Positions 46,122 to 56,436 of a stretch of 64,000 nucleotides of DNA are shown piece after piece. The position numbers and the translations under genes are program-made. The notes beneath the pieces were generated by a model, which made no database searches, was not told where the DNA came from, and saw only the letters and a list, made by a program, of their open reading frames with translations. The stretch is taken from NCBI RefSeq assembly GCF_000374585.1, contig NZ_KB894649.1, positions 150,474-214,473 of the forward strand. The letters are read 5' to 3'. Source of the stretch: Phocaeicola barnesiae DSM 18169 = JCM 13652. GTDB taxonomy: Bacteria; Bacteroidota; Bacteroidia; Bacteroidales; Bacteroidaceae. Position 1 is the stretch's first letter, and the number at the start of each line of letters is the position of its first letter.

Positions 46122-47498
46122 CTACTGCCTTACTTTCACACCTCTTTTATGAACCGTCAGCCAATAGGCCGTAAGCACCAGCAAACCTGTCAGTACCCAC
46201 GATACCGGATAGACCATCATCAGGATATCATATCCCCGCCACACCGGTGACACTCCGTACACCCACACGATACGCAGCAGACAGGTACCGAAAACCGTAA
46301 GGACAGCAGGAGTCAGCGATTTACCCATGCCACGCAACGAAGAACCGGCAATCTCGTAACTGCTGGCAATGAACTGCAATGCCAGAACAATGTGCATACG
46401 GATAGCTCCGTAATGATGTACCATCGGTACACTGGAGAAAAAGTTCAGAAAGAAATCATCCTGCCAGGCAAAAAGCCAGTTGAAAGCCGCACAGAAAGCG
46501 ACACAGGATCCCATGCAAATCCAGAAAATACGATGAACTCTATCCATTTTCCCGGCTCCATAGTTCTGGGCGATGAAACTGATAGCGGCCCCGTTAAAAC
46601 CTTGGATAATGAAATAACAATAATACTCGAAGTTGAGCGCCGCCGATGAACCGGCTATCGCATCGGCTCCGTAGCTGTTGATGGACGACTGTACCACGAC
46701 ATTGGAGATGGAAAATATCATCCCCTGCACACCGGCAGGAACTCCGATGCGTAACATACGGCTCAATTCTCCGGTGTGGATTTTCAACTTCTCGAAATGC
46801 AGCCGGAACGGTTCTTTCTCCTTACGTAAAAGCCGTATGATTAAAGTTGCACTCACCGCATTGGCGATACCTGTAGCTACAGCCACGCCAGCCACGCCCA
46901 TACGGAAACAGATGACAAACAACAAATTAAGCAAGGTATTGACAACGCCGGCCATAACCAGGATATACAGTGGACGGCGTGTATCACCCATACTCCGCAG
47001 AATAGCCGCGCCGAAGTTAAAAGCCATGATAAAAGGCATGCCCAGGAAATAGATACGCAGGTAAGTCACAGCCTCATCCAGCACCTCCGGAGGTGTACCC
47101 ATCCAAGTCAGTATCGGTCGGGCGGCTACCTGACCCAATATCAGCAGAAAGAAGCCGCTGATAACCGCCACCAGCTGCACGGTATCGATAGCGTGGCGTA
47201 TACTTCTGTCATCCTGCTGTCCGATGTGATTGGAAATGACAGCACAGGCTCCCATAGAAACGCCCATGAACAGATTGATGAGCAATCCGATCACCGGTGC
47301 GTTGCTTCCCACAGCCGCCAAGGCTTCACTTCCGACGAAGTGTCCCACAACCGCTACATCCACCGAATTAAAAAGTTCCTGCAACAGACTGCTGGCCGCC
47401 AACGGAAGAGCAAACAGCAGAATTTTCTTCAACAACGGTCCGTTCAGCATGTCTATCTCATTGCTTTGGGAACGCTTCTTACTCACATTGTTATCCAT
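46122..47498 (-). CDS. MATE-family multidrug efflux transporter
   Basis: 458 residues with twelve hydrophobic segments in two related halves. MATE signatures: FALPLAASSLLQELFNSVDV, GHFVGSEALAAVGSNAPVIG and, in the second half, GVPAGVQGMIFSISNVVVQS and ALNFEYYCYFIIQGFNGAAI. Exports cationic or organic compounds by Na+ or H+ antiport; substrate unknown. It has a -7 box 30 bp upstream (47528), so it is expressed apart from the PepSY-like gene. Confidence 0.94.
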   Translation of the reverse strand: MDNNVSKKRSQSNEIDMLNGPLLKKILLFALPLAASSLLQELFNSVDVAVVGHFVGSEALAAVGSNAPVIGLLINLFMGVSMGACAVISNHIGQQDDRSIRHAIDTVQLVAVISGFFLLILGQVAARPILTWMGTPPEVLDEAVTYLRIYFLGMPFIMAFNFGAAILRSMGDTRRPLYILVMAGVVNTLLNLLFVICFRMGVAGVAVATGIANAVSATLIIRLLRKEKEPFRLHFEKLKIHTGELSRMLRIGVPAGVQGMIFSISNVVVQSSINSYGADAIAGSSAALNFEYYCYFIIQGFNGAAISFIAQNYGAGKMDRVHRIFWICMGSCVAFCAAFNWLFAWQDDFFLNFFSSVPMVHHYGAIRMHIVLALQFIASSYEIAGSSLRGMGKSLTPAVLTVFGTCLLRIVWVYGVSPVWRGYDILMMVYPVSWVLTGLLVLTAYWLTVHKRGVKVRQ

Positions 47499-47527
47499 CT
47501 TTAGTTACCTTAATCAAAAAACCGCGA

Positions 47528-47535
47528 CAAAGTTA
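47528..47535 (-). promoter_or_regulatory. -7 box of the MATE transporter gene
   Basis: Minus strand TAACTTTG matches TAnnTTTG, 29 bp upstream of the start codon. Confidence 0.55.
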
Positions 47536-47611
47536 CAGTAAAATCGGATAACATATCCATTCACAAAAGTGAAATAACCCTATCGATTCTGCAACAACCG
47601 ATAGAAAGGAC

Positions 47612-47678
47612 AAAAAAACGTCCTCACGTTTCACTTCAAACATGAGGACATGGTTTGTATAAAATATGAGGACGTTTT
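47612..47678 (-). terminator. Terminator after the PepSY-like gene, with an extra competing arm
   Basis: On the minus strand GTCCTCATGTTT pairs with AAACGTGAGGAC (one G-U) and is followed by a seven-base T run, a strong terminator. A second upstream copy of the left arm, AAAACGTCCTCA (47667-47678 region), could pair with the same right arm. Confidence 0.75.
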
Positions 47679-47716
47679 CAAAGGGTATCAATCATTGCGG
47701 GAAAAGTCGTTATGTA

Positions 47717-48154
47717 TCAGTCATCAATATCGATTACGCGCATCTGGCTGTCGAAAGTGATTTCCCAACGGTTAGAAAGTTTCACTTCGTATTCTTTTCT
47801 GTCGCGTTCAATTTTCAGGATCTTGGCATCCGGATAATTGTTCTTTACATAGGTACGGATAGCCTCAGGAATCACCTGCGCAGGAACACCCGTCTGCTTA
47901 CAACTGATTTCAGTCCATTCACCCGATTTGTCGAATTCCAGCTTTTCACCGTTAGTGAAAATGACATCGTACATCTTCGAGAACAGTTCTGTTTCCACTT
48001 TAGCCAGCGCTATCTTATGCGACTTGAAATACGTAGAAATAAAAGTCTGTGCCTTTGTCGGCAATTCACCCACCTGAATCGGTTTTTCATTATCCGCCAT
48101 TACCACTGTAGACATTGCGAACACACACATCAGCATTAAAAAGAATCGTTTCAT
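47717..48154 (-). CDS. PepSY-like small periplasmic protein
   Basis: 145 residues with a signal peptide (MKRFFLMLMCVFAMSTVVMA). The rest has the PepSY-like pattern of Bacteroides DUF2874 proteins: LPTKAQTFISTYFKSHKIAL, a middle KLEFDKSGEWTEISCKQTGV and VIPEAIRTYVKNNYPDAKIL. Such proteins often sit beside two-component systems and may bind peptides or inhibit proteases; this is not established. It lies 109 bp downstream of the histidine kinase on the same strand. Confidence 0.82.
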   Translation of the reverse strand: MKRFFLMLMCVFAMSTVVMADNEKPIQVGELPTKAQTFISTYFKSHKIALAKVETELFSKMYDVIFTNGEKLEFDKSGEWTEISCKQTGVPAQVIPEAIRTYVKNNYPDAKILKIERDRKEYEVKLSNRWEITFDSQMRVIDIDD

Positions 48155-48263
48155 AAAGCATCGTATTTTAAAAGGTAAATAAATATTGTTTTAAGTTTCT
48201 ACGACAAATATCGGTAGGGAATCTGAAAAGAAACTGAAAACTGATGCCTGATTACGAAAAAAA

Positions 48264-49532
48264 TCACTTTTTCACTGAAAAAATATGCCGGCCTTCTTCG
48301 AAAGCATAGGAAATCTCCAACTGACTGACCCGACAGATGGATTTTACCAACGCCAGCCCCAGACCGGTAGAGCCTTCCTTCTTTGCCCCCTGATAAAACC
48401 GTTCGAAGATACGGTTGGCATCCAAGGCCCCCTCCCCTTCGTTCGAGATACTGAAAGCAGACTCCGTAAAGAGAATCCGAATCTCGCCATCCTCTACACT
48501 GTGGACAAAAGCATTCTTCAACAGATTGGTCACCAGCACAATGGCCAACGATTCACTGATATCTGTACGGAAACTCCCTTGCTCGTCCATCTGCACCCGA
48601 ATCCGCTTGTAACCGTAAACCTCCTGATAGGTATCCAGATAATGAGCCATCAGTTCGTTCAGGCAAACTGAACGGACATCTACAAACTGGTGGTTCTCTA
48701 TCTTACAAAGCATGAGCAACGACTTGTTCATCCGGGTAAGGTTTTCCAGGGTCTGATGAGTTTTCGCCAACTCTTCCAGCTGCTTTTCGGTAAGTGTTTC
48801 ATCCTCCATCAGCATTTCCAGACGGTTCCGGCAGATAGCCAAAGGAGTCTGCATCTCATGCGATGCATTGCCGATAAACAGTTTCTGCTGCTCATACAAG
48901 GCCTCACTGCGCTCCATCGAACGAAGGACTGCCTCATTCAACGTCTGGAATTCAGTGACACGGGTAGGATTCTCCAACGGTTTGGAATGAGAATCCAGCC
49001 GATAATTGTCCAGCCACTCCAACAGAACATACAGCGGCTTCATATTACGCCGGAATACCCAGGCATTGACAGACAAGATAGCCAGAAAGAGTAATACATA
49101 TAGAAAAACAATCCAACCCAACATGGCCCGCTGAAGGTCCTGTTTCTCAATCGTAGGTGTATAGACTACCAGCTCATGGTAAATACCATCGTCAGCCTGG
49201 AATATCTGTATCAGAACTCGGGCAGGTTCGTACTCCTCCTTCTCCGCAATATAAACCATCTCATCGTGATACGTAATGTGCGGATACCGGTCAGCATATT
49301 CGGCAGTGACCTCATACAGGTAATATTGGTTGTTCGAACCGTTACTCGACGAGGGCATTTCTTCGCCCGACAGCGAACGGATCATGAGGGTCTCCGCATA
49401 GTCTTCCAGAGAATCATCCACCTCGTCATTCACTTCTTCCATGACGGCCATGTAGAAGAAGGCCGCCCATGCCGTGAGAATCACAACCATGGCAGCCGCC
49501 ATCCGCCACATGGCAAGCTTGAACAGTTTCAT
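48264..49532 (-). CDS. Sensor histidine kinase
   Basis: 422 residues. TM1 (~8-28), a periplasmic sensor region (~30-135), and TM2 (~138-160). The H-box is LFIGNASHEMQTPLAICRNR (~222-241), where the usual HE-(L/I)-(R/K)-TP reads HEMQTP. The N-box is NLLKNAFVHS (~336), then FERFYQ and GSTGLGLALVKSI (G-box). It overlaps the response-regulator gene by 4 bp. The input signal is unknown; the downstream PepSY-like gene may be a target or accessory. Confidence 0.94.
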   Translation of the reverse strand: MKLFKLAMWRMAAAMVVILTAWAAFFYMAVMEEVNDEVDDSLEDYAETLMIRSLSGEEMPSSSNGSNNQYYLYEVTAEYADRYPHITYHDEMVYIAEKEEYEPARVLIQIFQADDGIYHELVVYTPTIEKQDLQRAMLGWIVFLYVLLFLAILSVNAWVFRRNMKPLYVLLEWLDNYRLDSHSKPLENPTRVTEFQTLNEAVLRSMERSEALYEQQKLFIGNASHEMQTPLAICRNRLEMLMEDETLTEKQLEELAKTHQTLENLTRMNKSLLMLCKIENHQFVDVRSVCLNELMAHYLDTYQEVYGYKRIRVQMDEQGSFRTDISESLAIVLVTNLLKNAFVHSVEDGEIRILFTESAFSISNEGEGALDANRIFERFYQGAKKEGSTGLGLALVKSICRVSQLEISYAFEEGRHIFSVKK

Positions 49533-50206
49533 TCCGTTATCAGTTTATAACCGACTCCATACACGGCCTTCAACTCAGCCGTTGCACCTGCTTCTTTCAG
49601 GCGTTTCCGCAGATTCTTGATCTGTGCATAGATGAAGTCGAAATTATCTACTTGGTCAATGTGGTCTCCCCAAACGGATTCAGCCAATGTGGATTTATTG
49701 ACCAGCCGTCCCGGACGTAACATGAAATAAAGCAGAATATCATATTCCTTACGGTTGAGTTCCACCTCTTTATCGGCCACCTTCACCTTGAATAAATCCG
49801 GAATGATTTCAATGTTCCCGTATTGGACCTTCCGCTCGCCTTCCCGCTGGTTACGGCGCAACAGGCTCTTGATACGGGCATGAAGTTCTGCCAGGTGATA
49901 AGGTTTGGGCAGGTAATCGTCCGCTCCCAAATCCAGCCCCTGCACTTTATCTTCCAGCGAATCCTTGGCCGAAAGAATGATGACATTGGTACGTTTACCC
50001 AACGCCTGCAATTCATGCAGCAAATCCAATCCGGATCCGTCGGGCAACATGATGTCCAGCAGAATACAATCGTAATCATAATCCTCTATCTTCAGGAGTG
50101 CCGTCCGGTAATCGGGAGCCTGAGACACCACATAGCGTTCCTTCTCCAGCGAAGCTGTCGTGATTTCACGCAAATCATTATCGTCCTCAACAATCAATAT
50201 CTTCAT
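49529..50206 (-). CDS. OmpR-family response regulator
   Basis: 225 residues. The receiver has DD near the start (ILIVEDDNDLREI), phosphorylation Asp in DCILLDIMLPDGSG (~51) and Lys in LPKPYHLAEL (~100). The winged-helix output domain has EVELNRKEYDILLYFMLRPG and VDNFDFIYAQIKNLRKRLKE. It is first gene of the two-gene TCS operon, with a -7 box about 32 bp upstream. Confidence 0.96.
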   Translation of the reverse strand: MKILIVEDDNDLREITTASLEKERYVVSQAPDYRTALLKIEDYDYDCILLDIMLPDGSGLDLLHELQALGKRTNVIILSAKDSLEDKVQGLDLGADDYLPKPYHLAELHARIKSLLRRNQREGERKVQYGNIEIIPDLFKVKVADKEVELNRKEYDILLYFMLRPGRLVNKSTLAESVWGDHIDQVDNFDFIYAQIKNLRKRLKEAGATAELKAVYGVGYKLITE

Positions 50207-50237
50207 AAACGTCTGTTTTTAATCCATCGGAACCCTA

Positions 50238-50245
50238 CAAAAATA
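50238..50245 (-). promoter_or_regulatory. -7 box of the two-component operon
   Basis: Minus strand TATTTTTG matches TAnnTTTG, 31 bp upstream of the response-regulator start. Confidence 0.5.
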
Positions 50246-50298
50246 AGAAACTGTTTTGATTTCTTACAAACGAACAGACAAAAATCTTATCGTTTGTT

Positions 50299-50327
50299 CC
50301 GCCCTGGGCCTGTCACCCCAGGAACGG
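50299..50327 (-). terminator. Hairpin after the NigD-like gene
   Basis: CCG-x-CCTGGG...CCCAGG-xx-CGG stem, about 40 bp beyond the NigD-like stop codon; the following minus-strand sequence is moderately T-rich. Confidence 0.5.
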
Positions 50328-50368
50328 TCCATCAAAACAGTCTCTTTAAATAAAAACGGATCTTTCGT

Positions 50369-51094
50369 TTATCGGGCATTCATCTGCGAAAAATCCATCT
50401 CTTTCGCAGCTTCAGGTGTATCTTCGTCCATACGGGTAAATGTCACCTCACGACTTCCCTTCACCGCATCGTTCAGCTTCAACTTGATCCCCTTGGCATT
50501 TTCCAGATCCAAGGTATTCAAATTATAACTTACAGCTCCCTCAATCATACGTACATCCAATGTATCGCCATAAGTGTTGTAGCGGTACTCCAACTGGATG
50601 TATCCGTCGTCCGTCAACTCCTCTGTGGCCTGTACCAGACTCACCCGATGAGGTTCTTTCTGCGGGACATGCTGGGCAAACACCAGATTCAAGTAGCCGC
50701 CCCCTATCCAGGCATCGGAGATGTATGCCGGGTCGTTACCATATTCGGCCTCGTTTTCCGGAGTCAGTTTCTCTACCGATTTCGTCAGGATATCATAGAT
50801 ATATTCCGGTTTGATACCATAATCATACGACTGGAAATTCTCATACAACGGATTGAAATAGAGTATGGCACGCTGCCCCTCCACCGGACGGTATCCCCAG
50901 ATTGCCGTAGCTGCCGGCCACATCGTACCCCATGTATCTCCCGTAAAACTATAAGCTCCTGTTCCTTCTACATGAACCGTCACCCAATCACGCCCGATAT
51001 CGCCCAACGAAAAGCCGTCGTCCGAATCGCAGCCTTGAAACAAGCCGCAGGCTCCCACCAGCAAAGTACCTACATAAAACTTTAGTCCTTTCAT
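50369..51094 (-). CDS. NigD-like lipoprotein
   Basis: 241 residues from MKGLKFYVGTLLVGACGLFQ (a Met four codons upstream is also in frame). The lipobox is LFQGC. The pattern (DWVTVHVEGTGAYSFTGDTW; GQRAILYFNP; EYGNDPAYISDAWIGGGYLN; NTLDLENAKGIKLKLND) matches NigD-like proteins of Bacteroidetes, named after a bacteriocin-linked locus but of unknown function. It should be anchored in the outer or inner membrane facing the periplasm. It is a single-gene unit next to the TCS. Confidence 0.82.
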   Translation of the reverse strand: MKGLKFYVGTLLVGACGLFQGCDSDDGFSLGDIGRDWVTVHVEGTGAYSFTGDTWGTMWPAATAIWGYRPVEGQRAILYFNPLYENFQSYDYGIKPEYIYDILTKSVEKLTPENEAEYGNDPAYISDAWIGGGYLNLVFAQHVPQKEPHRVSLVQATEELTDDGYIQLEYRYNTYGDTLDVRMIEGAVSYNLNTLDLENAKGIKLKLNDAVKGSREVTFTRMDEDTPEAAKEMDFSQMNAR

Positions 51095-51201
51095 AGTCTG
51101 AATCATTTTATTATCTCTTTACCTCCAAAAGACAGAATTGCTGTAATTACTGCATGAAATTCAGATTTATTAAGAAAATTCACACCCGGTACACACATTT
51201 T

Positions 51202-51245
51202 CAATGAAAAAATTGGGGGTGTACCGTTTCCGATACACCCCCAAT
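51202..51245 (-). terminator. Intrinsic terminator of the glycogen phosphorylase operon
   Basis: ATTGGGGGTGTA...TACACCCCCAAT perfect 12-bp stem (51212-51245), followed on the minus strand by TTTTTCATTG, 23 bp beyond the glgP stop. Confidence 0.9.
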
Positions 51246-51267
51246 CAATATAGAAAAATCGTATAGA

Positions 51268-53835
51268 TTATCCTACAAACCAACGTACATAGCAGAAGTC
51301 CTGACGGTGTGCCAAGTCCGGATGTTTCGGGAACATACGGTAAGACACCTTGAGGCTACCGGCATTCGAGAAGCTGTGAGTAACAGCGAAGGTATAGATA
51401 GAACCTTCACGTTTAACCAGTTTCAACGGAGTTACAGAATAGATACATTCTTTACCGTCGTTATTGGTATAAGTTACTACCTGTTCGATACCGATTGCAT
51501 CGTCCAGACCCTTTTCGTCTACTACAACAGTGATGGTATAGTCTTTTCCGTTTTCTACATGACCCTGCTGAAGTTCAGCACATCTGTCAACAGAAAGAAC
51601 CTGGATTTCATCCCACTTGGCAGCCACTTCTTCCTTCCAGTCGGACAAAGCCTTGGCGCGAGCATAGTCGTTTGCGGCCAATTCTTTGAAGTGAGCAGCT
51701 TCCTTGCAGTAGAACTTGCTGTAATAATCGTCCAGCTGACGTTTCATTGTATAGTGAGGAGCTACCTGAGCGATAGAGTTCTTGATGGTCTTCACCCAAC
51801 CTTCAGAATAACCCTTCTTGTTGCGGGCATAGAACAACGGCAGGATTTCAGTTTCCAGGATGCTGTAGATAGTAGTAGCATCCAGTTTGTCCTGATATTC
51901 CTGGTTCTGGTAAGTACGTTTTTCAGTCAACGCCCAACCTGCACCTTCGCGGTAGCCTTCCAACCACCAGCCATCCAATACAGAGAAGTTGACAACACCG
52001 TTCATCAACGCCTTTTCACCCGATGTACCTGATGCTTCCAACGGACGAGTCGGAGTATTCATCCAGATATCTACACCTGATACCAGACGACGGGCCAGCT
52101 TCATATCGTAGTTTTCCAGGAAGATAATCTTACCCAGGAATTCCGGACGCTTAGAGATTTCTACAATCTTCTTGATCAGTCCCTGACCTGCACCATCGTG
52201 CGGGTGAGCCTTACCGGCAAACAGGAACTGTACCGGATAATCCGGGTTGTTGACAATCTTAGACAAACGGTCAAGGTCAGTAAACAACAAGTGAGCACGT
52301 TTGTAAGTAGCGAAACGACGGGCGAAACCGATCAACAGCGCATTCGGATTGATTTTGTCCATCAATGAAACGACACGTGAAGGATCTCCCTGGTTCTTCA
52401 ACCATGTATCGCGGAACTGCTGACGGATGTAATCGATCAACTTGTTCTTCAAAGCGACACGAGTCTTCCAAACCTCTTCATCAGGTACATTGTAGATAGC
52501 TTCCCAGATATTCGGATTAGACTGATCTTTCAGGAAGTTCTTGTCGAAATGCTTAGCATAAAGTTTCTGCCATTCAGAAGCACACCAAGTCGGGAAGTGT
52601 ACACCGTTTGTTACATATCCTACGTGGTTTTCTTCCGGGAAATAGCCCTTCCAGATACCGGAGAACATTTCCTGAGAAACTTTTCCGTGCAACCAGCTTA
52701 CACCGTTTACTTCCATACAAGTGTTGCAAGCGAAAGTAGACATACAGAAACGTTCATTGGAATCACCCGGATTGATACGGCCCAGATCCATCAAATCCTG
52801 CCATGAGATACCCATACGCTGCGGATATCCACCCATGTACTTACCGAACAGACCTTCATCGAAATAGTCGTGACCGGCAGGAACCGGAGTGTGTACAGTA
52901 TATAATGAAGAAGCACGAACAACTTCCAATGCTTCGTCGAATGTCATACCACTTTCTACATAATCGCACAGACGCTGTACGTTACACAAAGCAGCATGTC
53001 CTTCGTTGCAATGATAAACATCCTTCTTGATACCCAGTCTCTTCAACAGCAATACACCACCGATACCGAGCAGGATTTCCTGCTTCAGACGGTTTTCCCA
53101 ATCACCACCATACAGCTGATGAGTAATAGGACGGTCGAACTCGCTGTTCATTTCGTTATCTGTATCCAACAGATACAAAGGAACACGACCAACATTCACA
53201 CGCCATACGTATGCATGTACATAATAGTTCAGATATGGAACATCCAGAACCAACGGTTTACCGTTTTCATCGCTTACGCGTTCCAATGGCAGGCTGGCAA
53301 AGTTCTGAGGCTCGTAGTTAGCCACCTGCTGTCCGTCCATTGACAAGCTCTGGCTGAAATAACCGTAACGATACAGGAAACCGATACCGCACATATCTAC
53401 GTTACTGTCGGAAGCTTCCTTCATGTAGTCACCGGCCAAGATACCCAAACCACCTGAATAAATCTTCAGGACATGAGTCAAGCCGTATTCCATACAGAAA
53501 TAAGCGACTGACGGACGGCTGCTGTCCGGTTTTTCGCTCATATAAGCTTTAAACTTGGTATAAACCTTGTTGATTCTATCCAATACTTCCTTATTGGTAG
53601 AAAGGGCTTCCAATTTCTCATAGTTCAAGCGTTCCAGGAATGCAACCGGGTTCTGTCCTACCAGACTCCAGATTTCAGGATCCAGTGATTTGAACATATC
53701 TGTAGCTTCATAGTTCCAAGACCACCAGATGTTATGTGCCAATTCCTGCAACATCTGCAAAGATTCTGGAATACGTGATTTGACAGTTACTTCTCTCCAA
53801 ACCGGATTGTTAACATAATTAGTTCTAACTTTCAT
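51268..53835 (-). CDS. glgP: Alpha-glucan (glycogen) phosphorylase, GT35
   Basis: 855 residues, the longer bacterial/archaeal GlgP type with an N-terminal extension ([20 protein letters not shown]). The family signatures are [20 protein letters not shown] and [26 protein letters not shown] and [20 protein letters not shown]. The pyridoxal-phosphate region is [20 protein letters not shown] with [17 protein letters not shown] (~605-640). It releases glucose-1-phosphate from glycogen. It is 13 bp after the glycogen synthase gene, so synthesis and breakdown are co-transcribed. Confidence 0.94.
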   Translation of the reverse strand: MKVRTNYVNNPVWREVTVKSRIPESLQMLQELAHNIWWSWNYEATDMFKSLDPEIWSLVGQNPVAFLERLNYEKLEALSTNKEVLDRINKVYTKFKAYMSEKPDSSRPSVAYFCMEYGLTHVLKIYSGGLGILAGDYMKEASDSNVDMCGIGFLYRYGYFSQSLSMDGQQVANYEPQNFASLPLERVSDENGKPLVLDVPYLNYYVHAYVWRVNVGRVPLYLLDTDNEMNSEFDRPITHQLYGGDWENRLKQEILLGIGGVLLLKRLGIKKDVYHCNEGHAALCNVQRLCDYVESGMTFDEALEVVRASSLYTVHTPVPAGHDYFDEGLFGKYMGGYPQRMGISWQDLMDLGRINPGDSNERFCMSTFACNTCMEVNGVSWLHGKVSQEMFSGIWKGYFPEENHVGYVTNGVHFPTWCASEWQKLYAKHFDKNFLKDQSNPNIWEAIYNVPDEEVWKTRVALKNKLIDYIRQQFRDTWLKNQGDPSRVVSLMDKINPNALLIGFARRFATYKRAHLLFTDLDRLSKIVNNPDYPVQFLFAGKAHPHDGAGQGLIKKIVEISKRPEFLGKIIFLENYDMKLARRLVSGVDIWMNTPTRPLEASGTSGEKALMNGVVNFSVLDGWWLEGYREGAGWALTEKRTYQNQEYQDKLDATTIYSILETEILPLFYARNKKGYSEGWVKTIKNSIAQVAPHYTMKRQLDDYYSKFYCKEAAHFKELAANDYARAKALSDWKEEVAAKWDEIQVLSVDRCAELQQGHVENGKDYTITVVVDEKGLDDAIGIEQVVTYTNNDGKECIYSVTPLKLVKREGSIYTFAVTHSFSNAGSLKVSYRMFPKHPDLAHRQDFCYVRWFVG

Positions 53836-53848
53836 ATTTCAAAAAAGG

Positions 53849-55534
53849 TTAATCATTATCTTTATTAGCAGAAGAAATGCGTTTCTGCATGTTGCGTAAA
53901 GCAACATCATACGCTTCATAGTAGTACTGTATAAAATGTTTCCACAGTGCCTTTTCGGCTATTGCAGCCGCCTTCTCACGAATCTTCTTGATTTCTGTAT
54001 CTGACAAATGAGAGAATTCAGTAATCGAATCCCGAATGGCATCAGCCACCTCAGAATAGTTGTAATCGGTACGGTGAATGACAGACGCGCCATCCTTCAA
54101 GGTACCGGCATGGCCCAAGATTGAGTTTACCCACAGACCGAAACCGGCCAAATCTGTTGTGATGGTAGGAACCTTAAAAGCGACACTTTCCAGCGGAGTA
54201 TACCCCCATGGTTCGTAATAAGACGGATATACGCTCAAGTCATTACCGATAATCAGATCATAGTAAGGGATATTGATGATTCCATCCCGACCGTCCAGAT
54301 AGCAAGGAACGAAAATCACCTTCACCTTCGATTCCGGGCCATTTGACATGTTCAGGTATTTCAACATATCCAATACCTGGTCATGACTCATGTTATGCAA
54401 CCAATGAGTAATGAAAGGTACTTCAAGAGGAGTATTGAACTTCTTGTTGCTCTTCAAGCGTTCTACCAGGTCTTCGCGGGCATCACCTACCCATCCCGGT
54501 ACGTTGATGAAAGCCAAGACTTTCTTGTTCAAGTTCTTGTCACGTGTCAGCCTGTTCAAAGCTTCCAGGTAGACATTGATTCCTTTATTCTTGAATTCAT
54601 AACGTCCACTGGTACCGATCACCAATGTATCATCAGAAAATTCCTCACCTAAAAGTTTGTTAGCCAATGTCAGCATGGCCTTACGGGCCTTTCTCCGTTT
54701 AGCCATAAAGGCCGGACCTTTCGGTACGAAATCATCCTCAAAGCCATTGGGCAAAACGACATCGACCGGTTTGTCTAACAATTCCTTACATTCATTGTTT
54801 GTGATTTCACTGACAGTGGTGAAACAATCTACATTGTGAGCGGTCTGTTTTTCGATGGAATGTTTGGATTCCATGTTCAGCTCACGAGCCATCTGATCGC
54901 CATTGTATGCAAATAAATAGTCGTACAAAGGTTTGTTATTACCAGCGATGGAACGGCCAATAGAAGTGGCATGAGTAGTAAACACGGTAGCAATTTCAGG
55001 TACGTGTTTTTTGATATACAGAGCTCCCAGACCGGTCATCCATTCATGCGCCTGATAAATGACTTTATCTTTTGCGGTAAAATGATAACGGTAGAAACTC
55101 TCGACTACTCTTCCGGCAGCATAAGAAAACATGGACGCTTCATCATAATCTCCATAGGCATGCAGAGAATCAACTTGAAAATCTATCCACGCCTGTGTAT
55201 AGATGTCATTCTTTTGTGCATAGAAGGGAGTAAAATCTACCAGAATCGCAATCGGAGAACCAGGCACCTGCCACCTTCCGACCCTCACTTTCAGCCCACT
55301 TTCTTGTAAAGCGTGTTCGCGCCATGCTTTCAGCAAAGCATCATCCTCTACGAAAAGAGGATTTTCCTTACCTGACCATACATCCGGACCAATAAAATAA
55401 AGCTTGTCGGGATAACTGTCCTGCAGTGTCTTGGCACGTGTAGAAAGAACGGTATAGATTCCTCCTACCTTATTACAGACTTCCCAGCTTGATTCGAAGA
55501 TATAATCAGGCTTCAAAAGCTGTTTCATCATCAT
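53849..55534 (-). CDS. Glycogen synthase, GT3 (eukaryote-like)
   Basis: 561 residues. The opening YIFESSWEVCNKVGGIYTVL is the nucleotide-binding loop of GT3 glycogen synthases, the group found in fungi/animals and in Bacteroidetes. WMTGLGALYIKKHVPEIATV and TTHATSIGRSIAGNN follow, and the C-terminal half has YPSYYEPWGYTPLESVAFKV with the E-x7-E motif. Three Met codons at the start make the exact start uncertain by 1-2 codons. It uses a nucleotide-glucose donor (UDP- versus ADP-glucose not decided). First gene of the pair with glgP. Confidence 0.93.
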   Translation of the reverse strand: MMMKQLLKPDYIFESSWEVCNKVGGIYTVLSTRAKTLQDSYPDKLYFIGPDVWSGKENPLFVEDDALLKAWREHALQESGLKVRVGRWQVPGSPIAILVDFTPFYAQKNDIYTQAWIDFQVDSLHAYGDYDEASMFSYAAGRVVESFYRYHFTAKDKVIYQAHEWMTGLGALYIKKHVPEIATVFTTHATSIGRSIAGNNKPLYDYLFAYNGDQMARELNMESKHSIEKQTAHNVDCFTTVSEITNNECKELLDKPVDVVLPNGFEDDFVPKGPAFMAKRRKARKAMLTLANKLLGEEFSDDTLVIGTSGRYEFKNKGINVYLEALNRLTRDKNLNKKVLAFINVPGWVGDAREDLVERLKSNKKFNTPLEVPFITHWLHNMSHDQVLDMLKYLNMSNGPESKVKVIFVPCYLDGRDGIINIPYYDLIIGNDLSVYPSYYEPWGYTPLESVAFKVPTITTDLAGFGLWVNSILGHAGTLKDGASVIHRTDYNYSEVADAIRDSITEFSHLSDTEIKKIREKAAAIAEKALWKHFIQYYYEAYDVALRNMQKRISSANKDND

Positions 55535-55802
55535 TTATAGTATTTTCTAATCGGCTGCGAAGATACAAAAAACATTGAAATACAAGAAGAAATTCAGACG
55601 ATTTTCTTACACAAAGATTTTGTATGTACTGATTCTAAAAAAAAAGTAAGACACTACACAAATAACATTATTTACGAATCAACATAATTTATTTACACAA
55701 ATCTGCACAGCCTAAAGTCTCTATATCCAGCCAGAACCCCCACAAACCGATAAAGTCCTAGCCACAGAATACCTTCCCCAAACATCCCCTCCAGACAAAC
55801 AA
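55535..55802. other. Intergenic spacer, no gene seen
   Basis: About 270 bp between the V-ATPase terminator and the glycogen synthase start. AT-rich near the glycogen synthase gene (promoter region expected, but no good TAnnTTTG box found). No ORF or RNA recognised. Confidence 0.5.
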
Positions 55803-55832
55803 CGCCGGGAAGTCTTTCCAGACTTCCCGGCG
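55803..55832 (-). terminator. Terminator of the V-ATPase operon
   Basis: Perfect 13-bp GC-rich stem CGCCGGGAAGTCT / AGACTTCCCGGCG with a 4-nt loop, 22 bp beyond the subunit K stop. The T run is weak but the stem is very stable. Confidence 0.8.
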
Positions 55833-55854
55833 CAATATGAATGAATAAAGACGA

Positions 55855-56334
<480 letters not shown>

Positions 56335-56436
56335 TTATACAATGTATTCGTTCTCTCCTTCAACATCGTCAAGCGATGCGGACAGCCCGGAGAAAGGTGC
56401 ATGCCCTTGTTTTTGATCAATTGATATTATTTTCCT

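Noticed and set aside
47612..47716. Attenuator controlling the MATE transporter
   Set aside because: A good -7 box for the MATE gene lies downstream of the hairpin, so the hairpin mainly ends the PepSY-like transcript.
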